DNA from: Microtetraspora sp. NBRC 13810
GTDB taxonomy: Bacteria; Actinomycetota; Actinomycetes; Streptosporangiales; Streptosporangiaceae
Assembly (NCBI RefSeq): GCF_030268685.1
Contig: NZ_BSRQ01000001.1
Location: 248,001 to 312,000 of the forward strand
Length of the DNA stretch: 64,000 bases
Reading direction: 5' to 3'
The translations under genes were made by a program, and so were the position numbers. Under the pieces are notes generated by a model, which did no database searches, was not told the origin of the DNA, and saw nothing but the letters and a program-made list of their open reading frames with translations. Positions 28,600-38,333 of the stretch are shown one piece after another. Position 1 is the stretch's first letter. Each line of letters begins with the position of its first letter.

Positions 28600-30879
28600 T
28601 TATCTGGCGGTGACGGGCACCCGCGCGCGGGCGGCGCGGCGCGCGGGGATCAGCGCGACCAGCAGGGCCGCGCCGACCGCCAGCAGCATCACCACCGCCA
28701 GCGTCAACGCCGAGGGCGTACGGCCGATGCCCGCGCCCACCCCGCTGGTGTACCCCTGAAGGTCGATCAGGCCGCCGGCCATCGAGGCCCCGGCCAGGGT
28801 GCCCGCGACCACGCCGATCACCACCAGCACGCCGGTGCCGGTCACCAGGGTCGCGGTCACCTGCCTCGGGGTCAGCCCCATCGCCTTGAGCACGGCGAGG
28901 TCCAGCGCGTGGTCCCGGAGCCCGACGGCGCTCGCGGTGAGCAGGTTGGCCAGCCCGATCAGCGCCAGCACGACGCTCAACGCCACGATCACCACCCGGA
29001 TCACCGCCAGCCGCTCGGCCGGGTTCACCACCCGCCGCACCTCCAGGTCCTGGTTGGACGCGGCCAGCAGCCTCGCCCGCGCCGCCTCCGGGTCGACCCC
29101 CGGCCTGAGCACCAGGCTGTAGAACTCCGGCGGCATCGCGTCCTTGGCGGCCAGGCTGTCCAGGCCGAAGGAGATCACCTCGCCGTCCTGGTCGGGCTCC
29201 ACCACCCGGCCCACGATGCGCAGGATGAGCGGCGTGCCGCCGACGGTGACCCGCACCCGGTCGCCGATCTTGAGATCCAGCAGGTCCAGCAGGCCCTGCC
29301 CGGCCACCGCCTCGCCGCGGTCGGCGTAGGGCCGGCCCTCCACGACGACGAACGGGTAGGGGCGGGCGGACGTGCCGACCGCGCGGGCCAGCACGGTCCT
29401 GGTCTGCTCCGGCTCCAGCGCGTCCACCTCGGTGCCCGGGTAGACGGCCGCGACATCCGGATCGGCGTTGATCAGCCGCTCCGCCTCGCTCGACGGCAGC
29501 CGGCCGGGCCCGACCTGGAGCGCCGCCGCCTGGCCCACCTGCTCCGGATGGGCGAGGAAGTTGTCCAGCGTCGCCCAGCAGCCCAGCCCGATGGTGATCA
29601 TCATCATCGGGATCGCCACGCCGAACGTCGTCAGCATCGCGGGCACCCGCCGGGTGAACGCGTCCCTGGCGCCGAGCACCAGCGCGGGCGGCAGCCGTAC
29701 CACGAAGGCCAGCCGGGCGAGCCTGGACAGGTGGCCGCGGGGCGGCGCGGCGGGGGTGGCCGGGATCGGCGGGGTACGGCCGCCGCGCCAGGCGGGCAGC
29801 CACACCGCGACCAGCACGACCAGCGCGGTGCCCGTGGTGATCGCCGCCGCCGGGACGAACGACAGCGGCGGCCCGGCGCCGCCGTTCAGGGCCAGCCCGG
29901 TGACCAACTGGCCGCAGAGCAGCCCGGCGGCGACGCCGAGCAGGCCGAGCGAGCCGTGCTCGACGAGCAGCATCCCGGTGATCTGCCGCCGGGTGAGGCC
30001 GAGCGACTTGAGGGTGGCGAAGTCGCGCGACTGGGTCAGCACGCGGGCGCCCACGGCGTTGACGATGGCGAGCGCGGCGGCGGCCAGGCCGACCGCGCCG
30101 AACAGCGCGAGCAGCAGGCCGAGCAGCCGGTTGTCCAGCTCCATCGACGCGCGCACCTCGCGCCAGGTGTAGATGCGCTGGATCCGCTCGTCGAGCAGCG
30201 TGACCGCGCCCTGCACGACCAGCCGGGTCGCCTCGGCGTCGGCGAGGCGCAGGCCGATCACCGACTGGCTGCGGCCGATGGCGGGCTCGATCCGGTCCAG
30301 CGTCTCCGGCAGCACCCAGGCGAGGCCCGGCGTCCACTCGGGGTAGAAGCCCTGCTCGGCGGTCTCGGCGATGCCCGCGACGGCCAGCATATGCCGGGTG
30401 CCGTTCAGGGCGGTCACCTGGAAGGGGCTGCCCAGCCGCAGGCCGGCCGCCTGGGCGAAGGACCTCTCGACCACCACGCCGTCGAGGTCGGCGAGGTCCA
30501 GCCAGCGGCCTTCGAGCACGACGGGGTGCGCCACCTCGGGCGGGGCGGCGGGCAGGCCGCGCAGCGCGACCGGCGTCCTCCTGCCGTTCTCGGTGAGCGT
30601 CACGGGGGCGCTGCGGTAGGGCCCGGCGACGCCGGTGACGCCGCTCAGGGCGGCCAGCGGGGCCGGGTCGAGCGGCCCCTGCGCGCTGATCCACACGTGC
30701 GCGCCGTCGGTCTGGGTGAACAGGCCGCGCCAGGGGTTGGTGTTGTCCTCCAGCAGCGTGGCCGAGGTGATCAGCGCGGTGACGATGCCGGCCACGGCCA
30801 GCACCGTGAGCAGCGCCTGCCCTCTCCGCGCCCGCAGGTCGGCCCTGATCCACCGGCCCGACGCCCGGAGCGCGCTCAC
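28600..30879 (-). CDS. ABC transporter permease, FtsX/MacB-like, duplicated
   Basis: About 759 residues. Two FtsX repeats: an N-terminal membrane segment near 20-40 and extracytoplasmic MacB-like domain, three membrane segments around 245-380, then a second cytoplasm-exterior-membrane unit ending in three segments near 630-755 (VVIVALSVVLALIGLANLLTA, LVTGTGVLVVIGVVAGT, LTLAVVMLLAVGAALLVALIP). It is the partner of the ATPase encoded just upstream. I preferred the GTG at 30879 with GGAGG 8 bases upstream; a GTG at 30900 is also possible. The type usually exports lipids, peptides or toxic compounds or does mechanical work; the cargo here is unknown. Confidence 0.9.
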   Translation of the reverse strand: MSALRASGRWIRADLRARRGQALLTVLAVAGIVTALITSATLLEDNTNPWRGLFTQTDGAHVWISAQGPLDPAPLAALSGVTGVAGPYRSAPVTLTENGRRTPVALRGLPAAPPEVAHPVVLEGRWLDLADLDGVVVERSFAQAAGLRLGSPFQVTALNGTRHMLAVAGIAETAEQGFYPEWTPGLAWVLPETLDRIEPAIGRSQSVIGLRLADAEATRLVVQGAVTLLDERIQRIYTWREVRASMELDNRLLGLLLALFGAVGLAAAALAIVNAVGARVLTQSRDFATLKSLGLTRRQITGMLLVEHGSLGLLGVAAGLLCGQLVTGLALNGGAGPPLSFVPAAAITTGTALVVLVAVWLPAWRGGRTPPIPATPAAPPRGHLSRLARLAFVVRLPPALVLGARDAFTRRVPAMLTTFGVAIPMMMITIGLGCWATLDNFLAHPEQVGQAAALQVGPGRLPSSEAERLINADPDVAAVYPGTEVDALEPEQTRTVLARAVGTSARPYPFVVVEGRPYADRGEAVAGQGLLDLLDLKIGDRVRVTVGGTPLILRIVGRVVEPDQDGEVISFGLDSLAAKDAMPPEFYSLVLRPGVDPEAARARLLAASNQDLEVRRVVNPAERLAVIRVVIVALSVVLALIGLANLLTASAVGLRDHALDLAVLKAMGLTPRQVTATLVTGTGVLVVIGVVAGTLAGASMAGGLIDLQGYTSGVGAGIGRTPSALTLAVVMLLAVGAALLVALIPARRAARARVPVTAR

Positions 30880-30916
30880 CTGCGGCCCTCCGGGCCGCAC
30901 GACGTCTCCCGCACGG

Positions 30917-31653
<737 letters not shown>

Positions 31654-31657
<4 letters not shown>

Positions 31658-32160
31658 GCGAGGTCCTCCTGGCAGCGCTGCAACCAGTCGAGGTCGGCCT
31701 GCACGTGCAGCATGGCGCCCTCGATCAGCAGCAGGGCGACCCGGTTGTCCGGATCGGTGCGCTCGATGAGGTCGTTCAGATCTCGCATCACGCCAAGATA
31801 GTGGCGTCGCTGACGGTTGATGAGCGCCATCCGGTCGGCGATGCCGGTCAGCGGGGCGAGGACCAGCTTCATGAAGAACTCGTCGCGGATCCGCGGGCCC
31901 TCGGTCGGCTCGTCCGCCCACTCCGCCAGCGCCTCCCGCCCGGTGACGGTGAGGTAGTAGACCTTCTTGTTCGGCCGGTTCGACTGCTCCACGTCGATCG
32001 CGCGGATCAGGCCGTCCTTCTCCAACCGGCCGAGCGTGACGTAGATCTGGCCGATGTTCGGTGACGGATAAGCGCTGCCGAAGGTGTGCTCCAACGCCTG
32101 TTTGAGTTCGTACCCGTGGGCAGGTTCCTTCGCGAGAAGCGCCAGCAGCGTGAGCCGCAC
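31654..32160 (-). CDS. PadR-family transcriptional regulator
   Basis: 168 residues. N-terminal winged helix (LTLLALLAKEPAHGYELKQALEH ... IYVTLGRLEKDGLI) and a C-terminal helical dimerisation part of the Vir_act_alpha_C type. It is the first gene of the operon that ends in the FtsX-like ABC transporter; PadR repressors of this layout typically sense a compound that the transporter removes and repress their own operon. The candidate operator is the AT-rich palindromic region 32181-32250. GTG start with GAGGAGGTGGGG upstream. Confidence 0.93.
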
Positions 32161-32207
32161 TCCCCACCTCCTCGATGCTCGTTATGTGAGCGTTACGGGA
32201 ACATCGG

Positions 32208-32236
32208 TTGACTCCCACATTACAGCTGTGCATAAC
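32208..32236 (+). promoter_or_regulatory. Promoter of the sugar ABC importer operon
   Basis: TTGACT at 32208-32213 and CATAAC at 32231-32236 with a 17-base spacer, 5 of 6 and 4 of 6 matches to the main sigma factor. It is the best promoter in the window and points to the binding-protein gene at 32291. Confidence 0.6.
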
Positions 32237-32246
32237 ATGCATGCAT
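32222..32246. promoter_or_regulatory. Palindromes in the padR / importer divergent region
   Basis: ACAGCTGT (32222-32229) lies in the promoter spacer and ATGCATGCAT (32237-32246) covers the likely transcription start. Both are perfect palindromes in an AT-rich patch. ATGT...ACAT half-sites at 32184-32204 are the type PadR proteins bind. Which regulator uses them is not known. Confidence 0.5.
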
Positions 32247-32290
32247 CTACCTAACACGTATGTAACTCGGTTGAAACCCGGAGGTAGCAG

Positions 32291-33559
32291 GTGCTTCGTC
32301 TCATCCCGGTCGCGCTGGCGGCACTCTTGCTCGCCGGCTGCGCGGGAACGGGGGACGACGCCGAGCTGGACGGCGACCTGGGCGGCGGCACCGGTCCGAT
32401 CACCCTGGTGATCGGGCGGGACACCACCGCCTACCTTCAGCCGCTGCTCGACCGCTGGAACAAGGAGCACCCCGCCGAGCGGGTCACGCTGCTGGAGCTG
32501 CCGGAGGCGGCCGACGAGCAGCGGGCCCAGATGGTGGCCAACCTCCAGGCCAGGAGCGACCGGTACGACGTGCTCGGGCTCGACGTGGTGTGGACCGCGG
32601 AGTTCGCCGACGCGGGCTGGATCGTCCCCCTGGAACGGTCGATGTTCCCGCTCGACCGGTTCCTCCCCTCCGTCGTGGGCACGGCGCTGTACCGGGACAA
32701 GCTCTGGGCGGTGCCGTACACGAGCAACGCCGGGCTGCTCTACTACCGCAAGGACATCCTGGACAAGGAGGGACTCGAACCGCCCAGGACCTGGGCCGAG
32801 CTGCGGGACCAGGCGAAGAAGCTCACCACGCGCCACGACATCGGGGGCTACGGCGGCCAGTTCCTCGCCTACGAAGGACTGACGGTCAACTTCGCCGAGG
32901 CGTACCAGTCGGCGGGCGGCAAGGACATCCTCAACCCCGACGGCACCGCCGTGACCATGGACGTCAACGCGGCCAGGACCGGCCTCGCGTTCCTCATGCA
33001 GGGCTTCCGCGAAGGCTGGATCCCGCCTGAGGCGCTCACCTACAAGGAAGAGGAGTCACGCCTGGCCTTCCAGGAGGGCCGGCTGCTCTTCGCCCGCAAC
33101 TGGCCGCACGCGTACGGCCCGGCCACCGAGTCCTCGGTCGCCGGCAAGTTCGCGGTGACCCGGCTGCCGGGGCTCGACGGTCCCGGTTCGAGCTCGCTCG
33201 GCGGCTACAACCTGGCGATCAGCGCCTTCTCGAAGAAGCAGAGGTCGGCGCTGTCGTTCATCCGATACTTCACCGGCCTGGACAACCAGCGCAGGGTGTT
33301 GACCGAGGGGTCGTTCCCGCCCGTCTGGGCGGAGCTGTACGACGACCCCGCGCTCATCAAGCGCTTTCCTTACCTTCCGGTGCTCAAGGAAAGCATCCTC
33401 AGCGCCCGGCCACGGCCGGCGCACCCCAACTACAACCAGGTAAGCCTGGCGATCGCCGATGCCGCCTCCCGAGCGCTCACCCCGCCGTTCGACGGGTCGG
33501 CCGCGGATGCCGCCACTTCGATGAAGAAACAACTCAACGAGATCATCCGGGCCCGGTAG
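32291..33559 (+). CDS. Sugar ABC transporter substrate-binding lipoprotein (LpqY/ThuE-like)
   Basis: 422 residues. Lipobox LAGC puts the lipidated cysteine at residue 17. The body is a type I extracellular solute-binding fold with YDVLGLDVVWTAEFADAGWI and LWAVPYTSNAGLLYYRKD, which resemble trehalose/maltose binding proteins. GTG start with GGAGGT upstream. It is the first gene of an operon that continues with a second binding protein and two permeases. Having two different binding lipoproteins before one permease pair is unusual. Trehalose or maltose as ligand is inference from the family and from the nearby tre genes. Confidence 0.88.
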   Translation: MLRLIPVALAALLLAGCAGTGDDAELDGDLGGGTGPITLVIGRDTTAYLQPLLDRWNKEHPAERVTLLELPEAADEQRAQMVANLQARSDRYDVLGLDVVWTAEFADAGWIVPLERSMFPLDRFLPSVVGTALYRDKLWAVPYTSNAGLLYYRKDILDKEGLEPPRTWAELRDQAKKLTTRHDIGGYGGQFLAYEGLTVNFAEAYQSAGGKDILNPDGTAVTMDVNAARTGLAFLMQGFREGWIPPEALTYKEEESRLAFQEGRLLFARNWPHAYGPATESSVAGKFAVTRLPGLDGPGSSSLGGYNLAISAFSKKQRSALSFIRYFTGLDNQRRVLTEGSFPPVWAELYDDPALIKRFPYLPVLKESILSARPRPAHPNYNQVSLAIADAASRALTPPFDGSAADAATSMKKQLNEIIRAR

Positions 33560-33643
33560 GACGAGGAGACCCCTCACTCCGCCGAGCCGTCATCCCCACC
33601 CAATTTCATAACCCCCCGGGCCCCCAAGCAGGAGGTACCCATA

Positions 33644-34963
33644 ATGCGTAAAGCCAGAGTCCTGGCCGTAGTCGCCGGTCTGGCGCTCGCCGCGACCGCG
33701 TGCGGCGGCGGCGAGACCAGCACCACCCCCACCGGCGCCGCGAACAGCGCCGCCGCCGGCCCGAAGCCCCTCGACGGCGTGAAGATCGAGCTCGCCGCCA
33801 AGTGGACCGGCGAGGAGCAGGCCAACTTCGAGAAGGTGCTCAAGGCCTTCCAGGAGAAGACCGGCGCCACCGTCACCTACGCCTCGACCGGTGAGGACAC
33901 CGGCGCCTACCTCGGCCCCCGCATCCAGGGCGGCACCCCGCCGGACATCGCCATCCTGCCCCAGCCCGGCCTTGTGCAGCAGTACGCGGCCCAGAAGGCG
34001 CTCAAGCCGCTCGCGCCGGAGGTCCAGGCCGAGATCGACAAGAACTACACGCCGTACTGGAAGGAGCTCGGCTCCGCGGACGGCCAGGTCTACGGCGTGC
34101 TGGTCAAGGCCGCGCACAAGTCGCTGGTCTGGTACCGCGACCAGGCGTTCACCGACGCCGGCGTGCAGCCGCCCACCAACTGGGAGGGGCTCGTCACCGC
34201 CGCCCAGACGGTCTCCGACTCCGGCACCTCGCCCTTCTCCTTCTGCGGCGCCTCCGGCTGGACGCTCACCGACCTGTTCGAGAACGTCTACCTCTCCACC
34301 GCGGGCCCGGAGAACTACGACAAGCTCGCCAAGCACGAGATCCCGTGGACCGACCCGACGGTCACCACCGCCCTGGAGAAGATCGCGCAGATCGCCGGCA
34401 AGGAAGCCTTCCTGCTCGGCGGCAAGTCGGGGGCCCTGCAGACCGACTTCCCGACCTGCGTCACCCAGGTCTACGGCCAGAAGAAGGCCGCGATGGTGAT
34501 CGAGGCCGACTTCGTCGCCGCCTCGGCCACCGAGTCGGGTGCCACGATCGGCCAGGAGGCGAAGTTCTTCCCGTTCCCGGCGGCCGGCGACACCGCGCCG
34601 GTCGTGCTGGGTGGTGACATCGCGGTCGCGCTGAAGGAGTCCAAGGGCGCGATGGAACTGCTCGCCTACCTCGCCTCGGCCGAGGGCGGCTCGGTCTGGG
34701 CGAAGCAGCCCGGCTACCTCTCGCCGAACCGCAACGTCTCCCCGGACAACTACCCGAGCGACGTGACGAAGCAGCTCGCCCAGACGATCATCGACGCCGG
34801 CGAGTCGGTCCGCTACGACATGTCCGACCTCGTGCCCAGCGCCTTCGGCGGCACGGACGGCCGGGGCATGTGGAAGGCCCTCCAGGACTTCCTGAACAAC
34901 ACGTCGGACATCAAGGGCACACAGCAGAAGCTCGAAGACGACGCCGCCAAGGCCTACGAGTAA
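33644..34963 (+). CDS. Alpha-glucoside-type ABC substrate-binding lipoprotein
   Basis: 439 residues. Signal peptide with lipobox ATAC, lipid cysteine at residue 20, then a Gly/Thr/Ala linker. The fold pattern (VKIELAAKWTGEEQANFEKVLKAF, GGTPPDIAILPQPGLVQQYA, KSLVWYRDQAFTDAGVQPPTNWE) matches AglE-type alpha-glucoside binding proteins. It lies 84 bases after the first binding protein and 12 bases before the first permease, so it is the more likely dedicated partner of this permease pair. Confidence 0.9.
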   Translation: MRKARVLAVVAGLALAATACGGGETSTTPTGAANSAAAGPKPLDGVKIELAAKWTGEEQANFEKVLKAFQEKTGATVTYASTGEDTGAYLGPRIQGGTPPDIAILPQPGLVQQYAAQKALKPLAPEVQAEIDKNYTPYWKELGSADGQVYGVLVKAAHKSLVWYRDQAFTDAGVQPPTNWEGLVTAAQTVSDSGTSPFSFCGASGWTLTDLFENVYLSTAGPENYDKLAKHEIPWTDPTVTTALEKIAQIAGKEAFLLGGKSGALQTDFPTCVTQVYGQKKAAMVIEADFVAASATESGATIGQEAKFFPFPAAGDTAPVVLGGDIAVALKESKGAMELLAYLASAEGGSVWAKQPGYLSPNRNVSPDNYPSDVTKQLAQTIIDAGESVRYDMSDLVPSAFGGTDGRGMWKALQDFLNNTSDIKGTQQKLEDDAAKAYE

Positions 34964-34975
34964 GAGGAGAAGGCC

Positions 34976-36442
34976 GTGACCGAACGGTCGGACGGCCCGC
35001 GGGCCCCGCGCGGCGGCACCGTCGCCGCCGGGACCTCTCCCGAGCCGCAGGACAACGCCACCGCCACCGCGGCGGTCCCCCCCGGTCCCGCACGGGACTC
35101 CCACTCCCCGGCCTCCGCCGCCGCCGCAGCGAAGTCCGGGCCGCCCCCCAAGGCGCCGCGCCTCGGCCCCTCGCCCCGGCTGGCGCTCTGGTTCGTCCTC
35201 CCGGCGCTGATCATCCTCGGCGCCCTGGTGATCTATCCGATCATCTACTCGCTCTACCGCAGCTTCTTCGACGCCACCGGCCAGACCTTCGTGGGCGTGC
35301 AGAACTACGGCACCATCTTCACCAACCCCGGCACGCTCACCACGATCAGGAACAACCTGATCTGGGTGGTGGTCGCGCCGATCCTGGTCACCACACTCGG
35401 CCTGATCTTCGCGGTGCTGACCGAGCGGATCAAGTGGGCGACGGCGTTCAAGCTCATCGTCTTCATGCCGATGGCGGTCTCCCTCATGGCCTCCGGCGTC
35501 ATCTTCCGGCTGGTCTACGAGCAGGACCCGGACAAGGGCATGGCGAACGCCGTGCTCACCTCGGTGCGCGACGTCTTCGACTCCGGCCAGGGCTACCCGG
35601 GCATCCACCCCCGCGACAACGACGCGACGCTCGCCGAACAGAACGGGGCCGTGGTCACCCGCCAGCCGGTGCAGCCGGGCACGCCGGTCTCGCTGCCGCT
35701 GGTCGGCGTCCGCCCGGACGCGCTGCCCGCCGACGTCGCCCCCGCCAAGGCCCCCGCGGCCGGCGGAGCGCTCGGCGGCACGGTCTGGCTGGACTTCGCC
35801 CTCGGCGGCGGAGGCACCTCAGGCCAGGTCGACGGCAACGAGAAGGGCCTGCCCGGCATCACCGTCGAAGCCGTGCAGAACGGCGAGGTCAAGGGCACCA
35901 CCACGACCACGGCCGACGGCGCCTTCACCTTCGCCGGCCTCCCCGCCGGCGACTACACGGTACGGCTGCCGCAGTCGAACTTCGAGGCGCCCTTCAACGG
36001 GATCTCCTGGCTCGGCCCGGCACTGATCACGCCGGCCATCATCGGGGCCTTCATCTGGGTGTGGGCCGGGTTCGCCATGGTGCTCATCGCGGCGGGGCTC
36101 GCCTCCATCCCGCGTGACGCGCTGGAAGCCGCCCGGATGGACGGCGCCACCGAATGGCAGGTGTTCCGCAAGATCACCGTGCCGCTGCTGTCGCCGGTGC
36201 TGGTCGTCGTCTTCGTGACGATGATCATCAACACACTCAAGGTGTTCGACCTGGTCTTCGTCATCGCACCGGGATCCGTGCAGTCCCAGGCGAACGTGAT
36301 CGCCCTGGAGATGTGGCGGGTGTCCTTCGGCGGCGGCGGCAACGAGGGGCTGGGTTCGGCGCTGGCGATCTTCCTGCTGATCCTGGTGCTGCCCTTCATG
36401 ATCATCAACGTTCGCCGGTTCCGGAGGGAGCAGCAATCATGA
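34976..36442 (+). CDS. Sugar ABC permease (AglF-like) with inserted extracytoplasmic Ig-like domain
   Basis: 488 residues against about 290-330 for the family. A Pro/Ala-rich cytoplasmic N-terminus (1-65) precedes TM1 at about 69-92. Core membrane segments follow at about 126-150 and 158-180. Residues about 199-340 are extra: a Pro-rich linker then a B-type Ig/SdrD-Cna-B-like domain at 265-335 with DGNEKGLPGITVEAV and TTTADGAFTFAGLPAGDYTV, the classic signature of that fold. After it the permease resumes with WLGPALITPAIIGAFIW and the EAA loop EAARMDGATEWQVF at 384-397. The topology places the insert outside the membrane. GTG start after AGGAG; it ends with an ATGA overlap to the next permease. 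Confidence 0.9.
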   Translation: MTERSDGPRAPRGGTVAAGTSPEPQDNATATAAVPPGPARDSHSPASAAAAAKSGPPPKAPRLGPSPRLALWFVLPALIILGALVIYPIIYSLYRSFFDATGQTFVGVQNYGTIFTNPGTLTTIRNNLIWVVVAPILVTTLGLIFAVLTERIKWATAFKLIVFMPMAVSLMASGVIFRLVYEQDPDKGMANAVLTSVRDVFDSGQGYPGIHPRDNDATLAEQNGAVVTRQPVQPGTPVSLPLVGVRPDALPADVAPAKAPAAGGALGGTVWLDFALGGGGTSGQVDGNEKGLPGITVEAVQNGEVKGTTTTTADGAFTFAGLPAGDYTVRLPQSNFEAPFNGISWLGPALITPAIIGAFIWVWAGFAMVLIAAGLASIPRDALEAARMDGATEWQVFRKITVPLLSPVLVVVFVTMIINTLKVFDLVFVIAPGSVQSQANVIALEMWRVSFGGGGNEGLGSALAIFLLILVLPFMIINVRRFRREQQS

Positions 36443-37341
36443 CGACCGCGACCCTCGACCGGACCGCGGGCGCCCCCGCCACGGGCGCACCGAAGCGCGG
36501 CGTGCTCGGCCGCGTCGTCGATCGGATCGGCGGCGGCCTCGTGCAGGTCGTGCTCATCCTGATCGCCCTGTTCTGGCTGGTGCCCACGCTGGGCCTGCTG
36601 GTGGTCTCCATCCGCGGCGAGCAGTACAACAACGCCTCCGGCTGGTGGACGATCTTCACCCAGCCCGCCCAGCTCACGCTGGAGAACTACGCCAACCTGC
36701 TGGCCACCGGATTCACCAGCTCGTTCTGGAACACCGTGCTCATCACGGTGCCGGCCACCCTCCTGGTGATCGGGCTCGCCGCCATGGCGGCCTACGCCTT
36801 CGCCTGGATCGACTTCCCGGGCAGGGACGGACTGTTCCTCGTCGTGGTCGGGCTGCTGGTGGTGCCCATCCAGATCGCGCTCATCCCGGTCGCCAAGCTG
36901 TACGGCACGCTGGGGCTGTTCGGCTCGATCCCGGGCGTGGTGCTCTTCCATGTCGCGTTCGGCCTGCCGTTCGCCATCTTCCTGCTGCGCAACTTCTTCG
37001 CCGGCATCCCCAGGGAGCTGCTGGAGGCCGCGCGGATGGACGGCGCCGGAGAGTGGAAGATCTTCGCCACGGTGGTCTTCCCGCTGGCCAAGCCGGCGGT
37101 GGCGTCGCTGGGCATCTTCCAGTTCCTCTGGGTGTGGAACGACCTCCTGATCGCGCTGGTCTTCGCCAACACCGAGAACCAGCCGATGACCAAGGCCCTC
37201 CAGTCCCAGATGCGGCAGTTCGGTACCAACGTGGACATCCTCGCGCCGGGAGCCTTCCTGTCGCTGATCATCCCGCTGGTGCTGTTCTTCGCCTTCCAGC
37301 GCTACTTCGTGCAGGGCATGATGGCCGGCTCCGTGAAGTGA
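36439..37341 (+). CDS. Sugar ABC permease (AglG-like)
   Basis: 300 residues, six predicted membrane segments and the EAA loop EAARMDGAGEWKIF near residue 195. The sequence LVQVVLILIALFWLVPTLGLLVVSIR is the usual first segment of MalG/AglG proteins. It overlaps the preceding permease by 4 bases and ends the operon before a strong terminator. No ATPase gene follows, so the importer probably uses a shared ATPase of the MsiK type encoded elsewhere. Confidence 0.93.
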   Translation: MTTATLDRTAGAPATGAPKRGVLGRVVDRIGGGLVQVVLILIALFWLVPTLGLLVVSIRGEQYNNASGWWTIFTQPAQLTLENYANLLATGFTSSFWNTVLITVPATLLVIGLAAMAAYAFAWIDFPGRDGLFLVVVGLLVVPIQIALIPVAKLYGTLGLFGSIPGVVLFHVAFGLPFAIFLLRNFFAGIPRELLEAARMDGAGEWKIFATVVFPLAKPAVASLGIFQFLWVWNDLLIALVFANTENQPMTKALQSQMRQFGTNVDILAPGAFLSLIIPLVLFFAFQRYFVQGMMAGSVK

Positions 37342-37512
37342 TCCGGCTCGGGATCCGGATCCCGGACCCCGGATCCCGGATCGGGCTCGGCTCAGGCTTG
37401 GGCTCGGGATCCGGCGGTGACACGGCGCTGATCGGTGAAGCGGCGCGGGAACGGCGTGGAGCAGCGCTGCCCGGTGGCGTGACACTGCGAAGTCCCGTTG
37501 TGACGTGACGCC
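37342..37512. repeat. GGATCC-rich degenerate repeats after importer operon
   Basis: The first 75 bases repeat GGATCCCGGA and GGCTCGGGATCCGG several times in direct and inverted orientation. No gene is visible. Confidence 0.5.
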
Positions 37513-37561
37513 ATGAGTGCCCGCCCCGCCCCGCCTTCGCGGCGGCGGGGCGGGCACTCAT
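37513..37561 (+). terminator. Strong terminator of the sugar importer operon
   Basis: Perfect 18-bp stem, ATGAGTGCCCGCCCCGCC paired with its exact complement, around a 13-base loop that can itself form a small hairpin. It separates the importer operon from ung. Confidence 0.9.
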
Positions 37562-37637
37562 CCCCCATTGGGGCAGGTTTGATCATTTTTCTGTTAGCGC
37601 CGACGGCGTGCTCAGGCGGGCACTAGAGTTTCCGTTC

Positions 37638-38315
37638 ATGGCTGGACGTCCTTTGCAGGAAATAGTGGAAGCAGGGTGGGCGACCGTTCTGGAGCCCGTC
37701 GCCGATCAGATCTCCGTGATGGGAGACTTCCTGCGCGATGAGATCGCCGCCGGGCGGCAGTACCTCCCCGCCGGGGCACATGTGCTGCGTGCCTTCCAGC
37801 AGCCCATCGACGACGTCAAGGTGCTGATCGTCGGCCAGGACCCCTACCCCACGCCGGGGCACCCGGTCGGCCTGAGCTTCTCCGTCGCCCCCGACGTGCG
37901 CCCCATTCCGGGCAGCCTGCTCAACATCTTCAAGGAGTACACGGCCGACCTCGGCTACCCCAAGCCGACCAACGGCGACCTGACGCCGTGGACGGAGCAG
38001 GGCGTGCTGCTGCTCAACCGGGTGCTGACCGTCATGCCGGGCAAGCCCGCCTCGCACCGCGGGAAGGGCTGGGAGCAGGTCACCGAGCAGGCCATCCACG
38101 GCCTCGTGGCGCGCAACAAGCCGATGGTGGCGATCCTGTGGGGACGTGATGCCCGCAACCTGCGCCCGATGCTGGGGGACGTCCCGTGCATCGAGTCGGC
38201 GCACCCGAGCCCGCTCTCCGCCCGAAGCGGTTTCTTCGGCTCCCGGCCGTTCAGCCGGGCCAACCAGCTCCTCGTGGAGCAGGGCGCCACACCGGTGGAG
38301 TGGAAGCTCCCCTGA
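37638..38315 (+). CDS. ung: Uracil-DNA glycosylase, family 1
   Basis: Removes uracil from DNA to start base excision repair. 225 residues. The water-activating Asp is residue 68 in [13 protein letters not shown], the actinobacterial variant of GQDPYH; the second motif [21 protein letters not shown] contains the catalytic His. LLLNRVLTV and the uracil-contacting FSV segment are present. ATG 37638 gives the usual N-terminus. It is followed after 18 bases by a small Asp/His-tailed gene on the same strand. Confidence 0.95.
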   Translation: MAGRPLQEIVEAGWATVLEPVADQISVMGDFLRDEIAAGRQYLPAGAHVLRAFQQPIDDVKVLIVGQDPYPTPGHPVGLSFSVAPDVRPIPGSLLNIFKEYTADLGYPKPTNGDLTPWTEQGVLLLNRVLTVMPGKPASHRGKGWEQVTEQAIHGLVARNKPMVAILWGRDARNLRPMLGDVPCIESAHPSPLSARSGFFGSRPFSRANQLLVEQGATPVEWKLP

Positions 38316-38333
38316 CCCCACTAGGATTTCACC

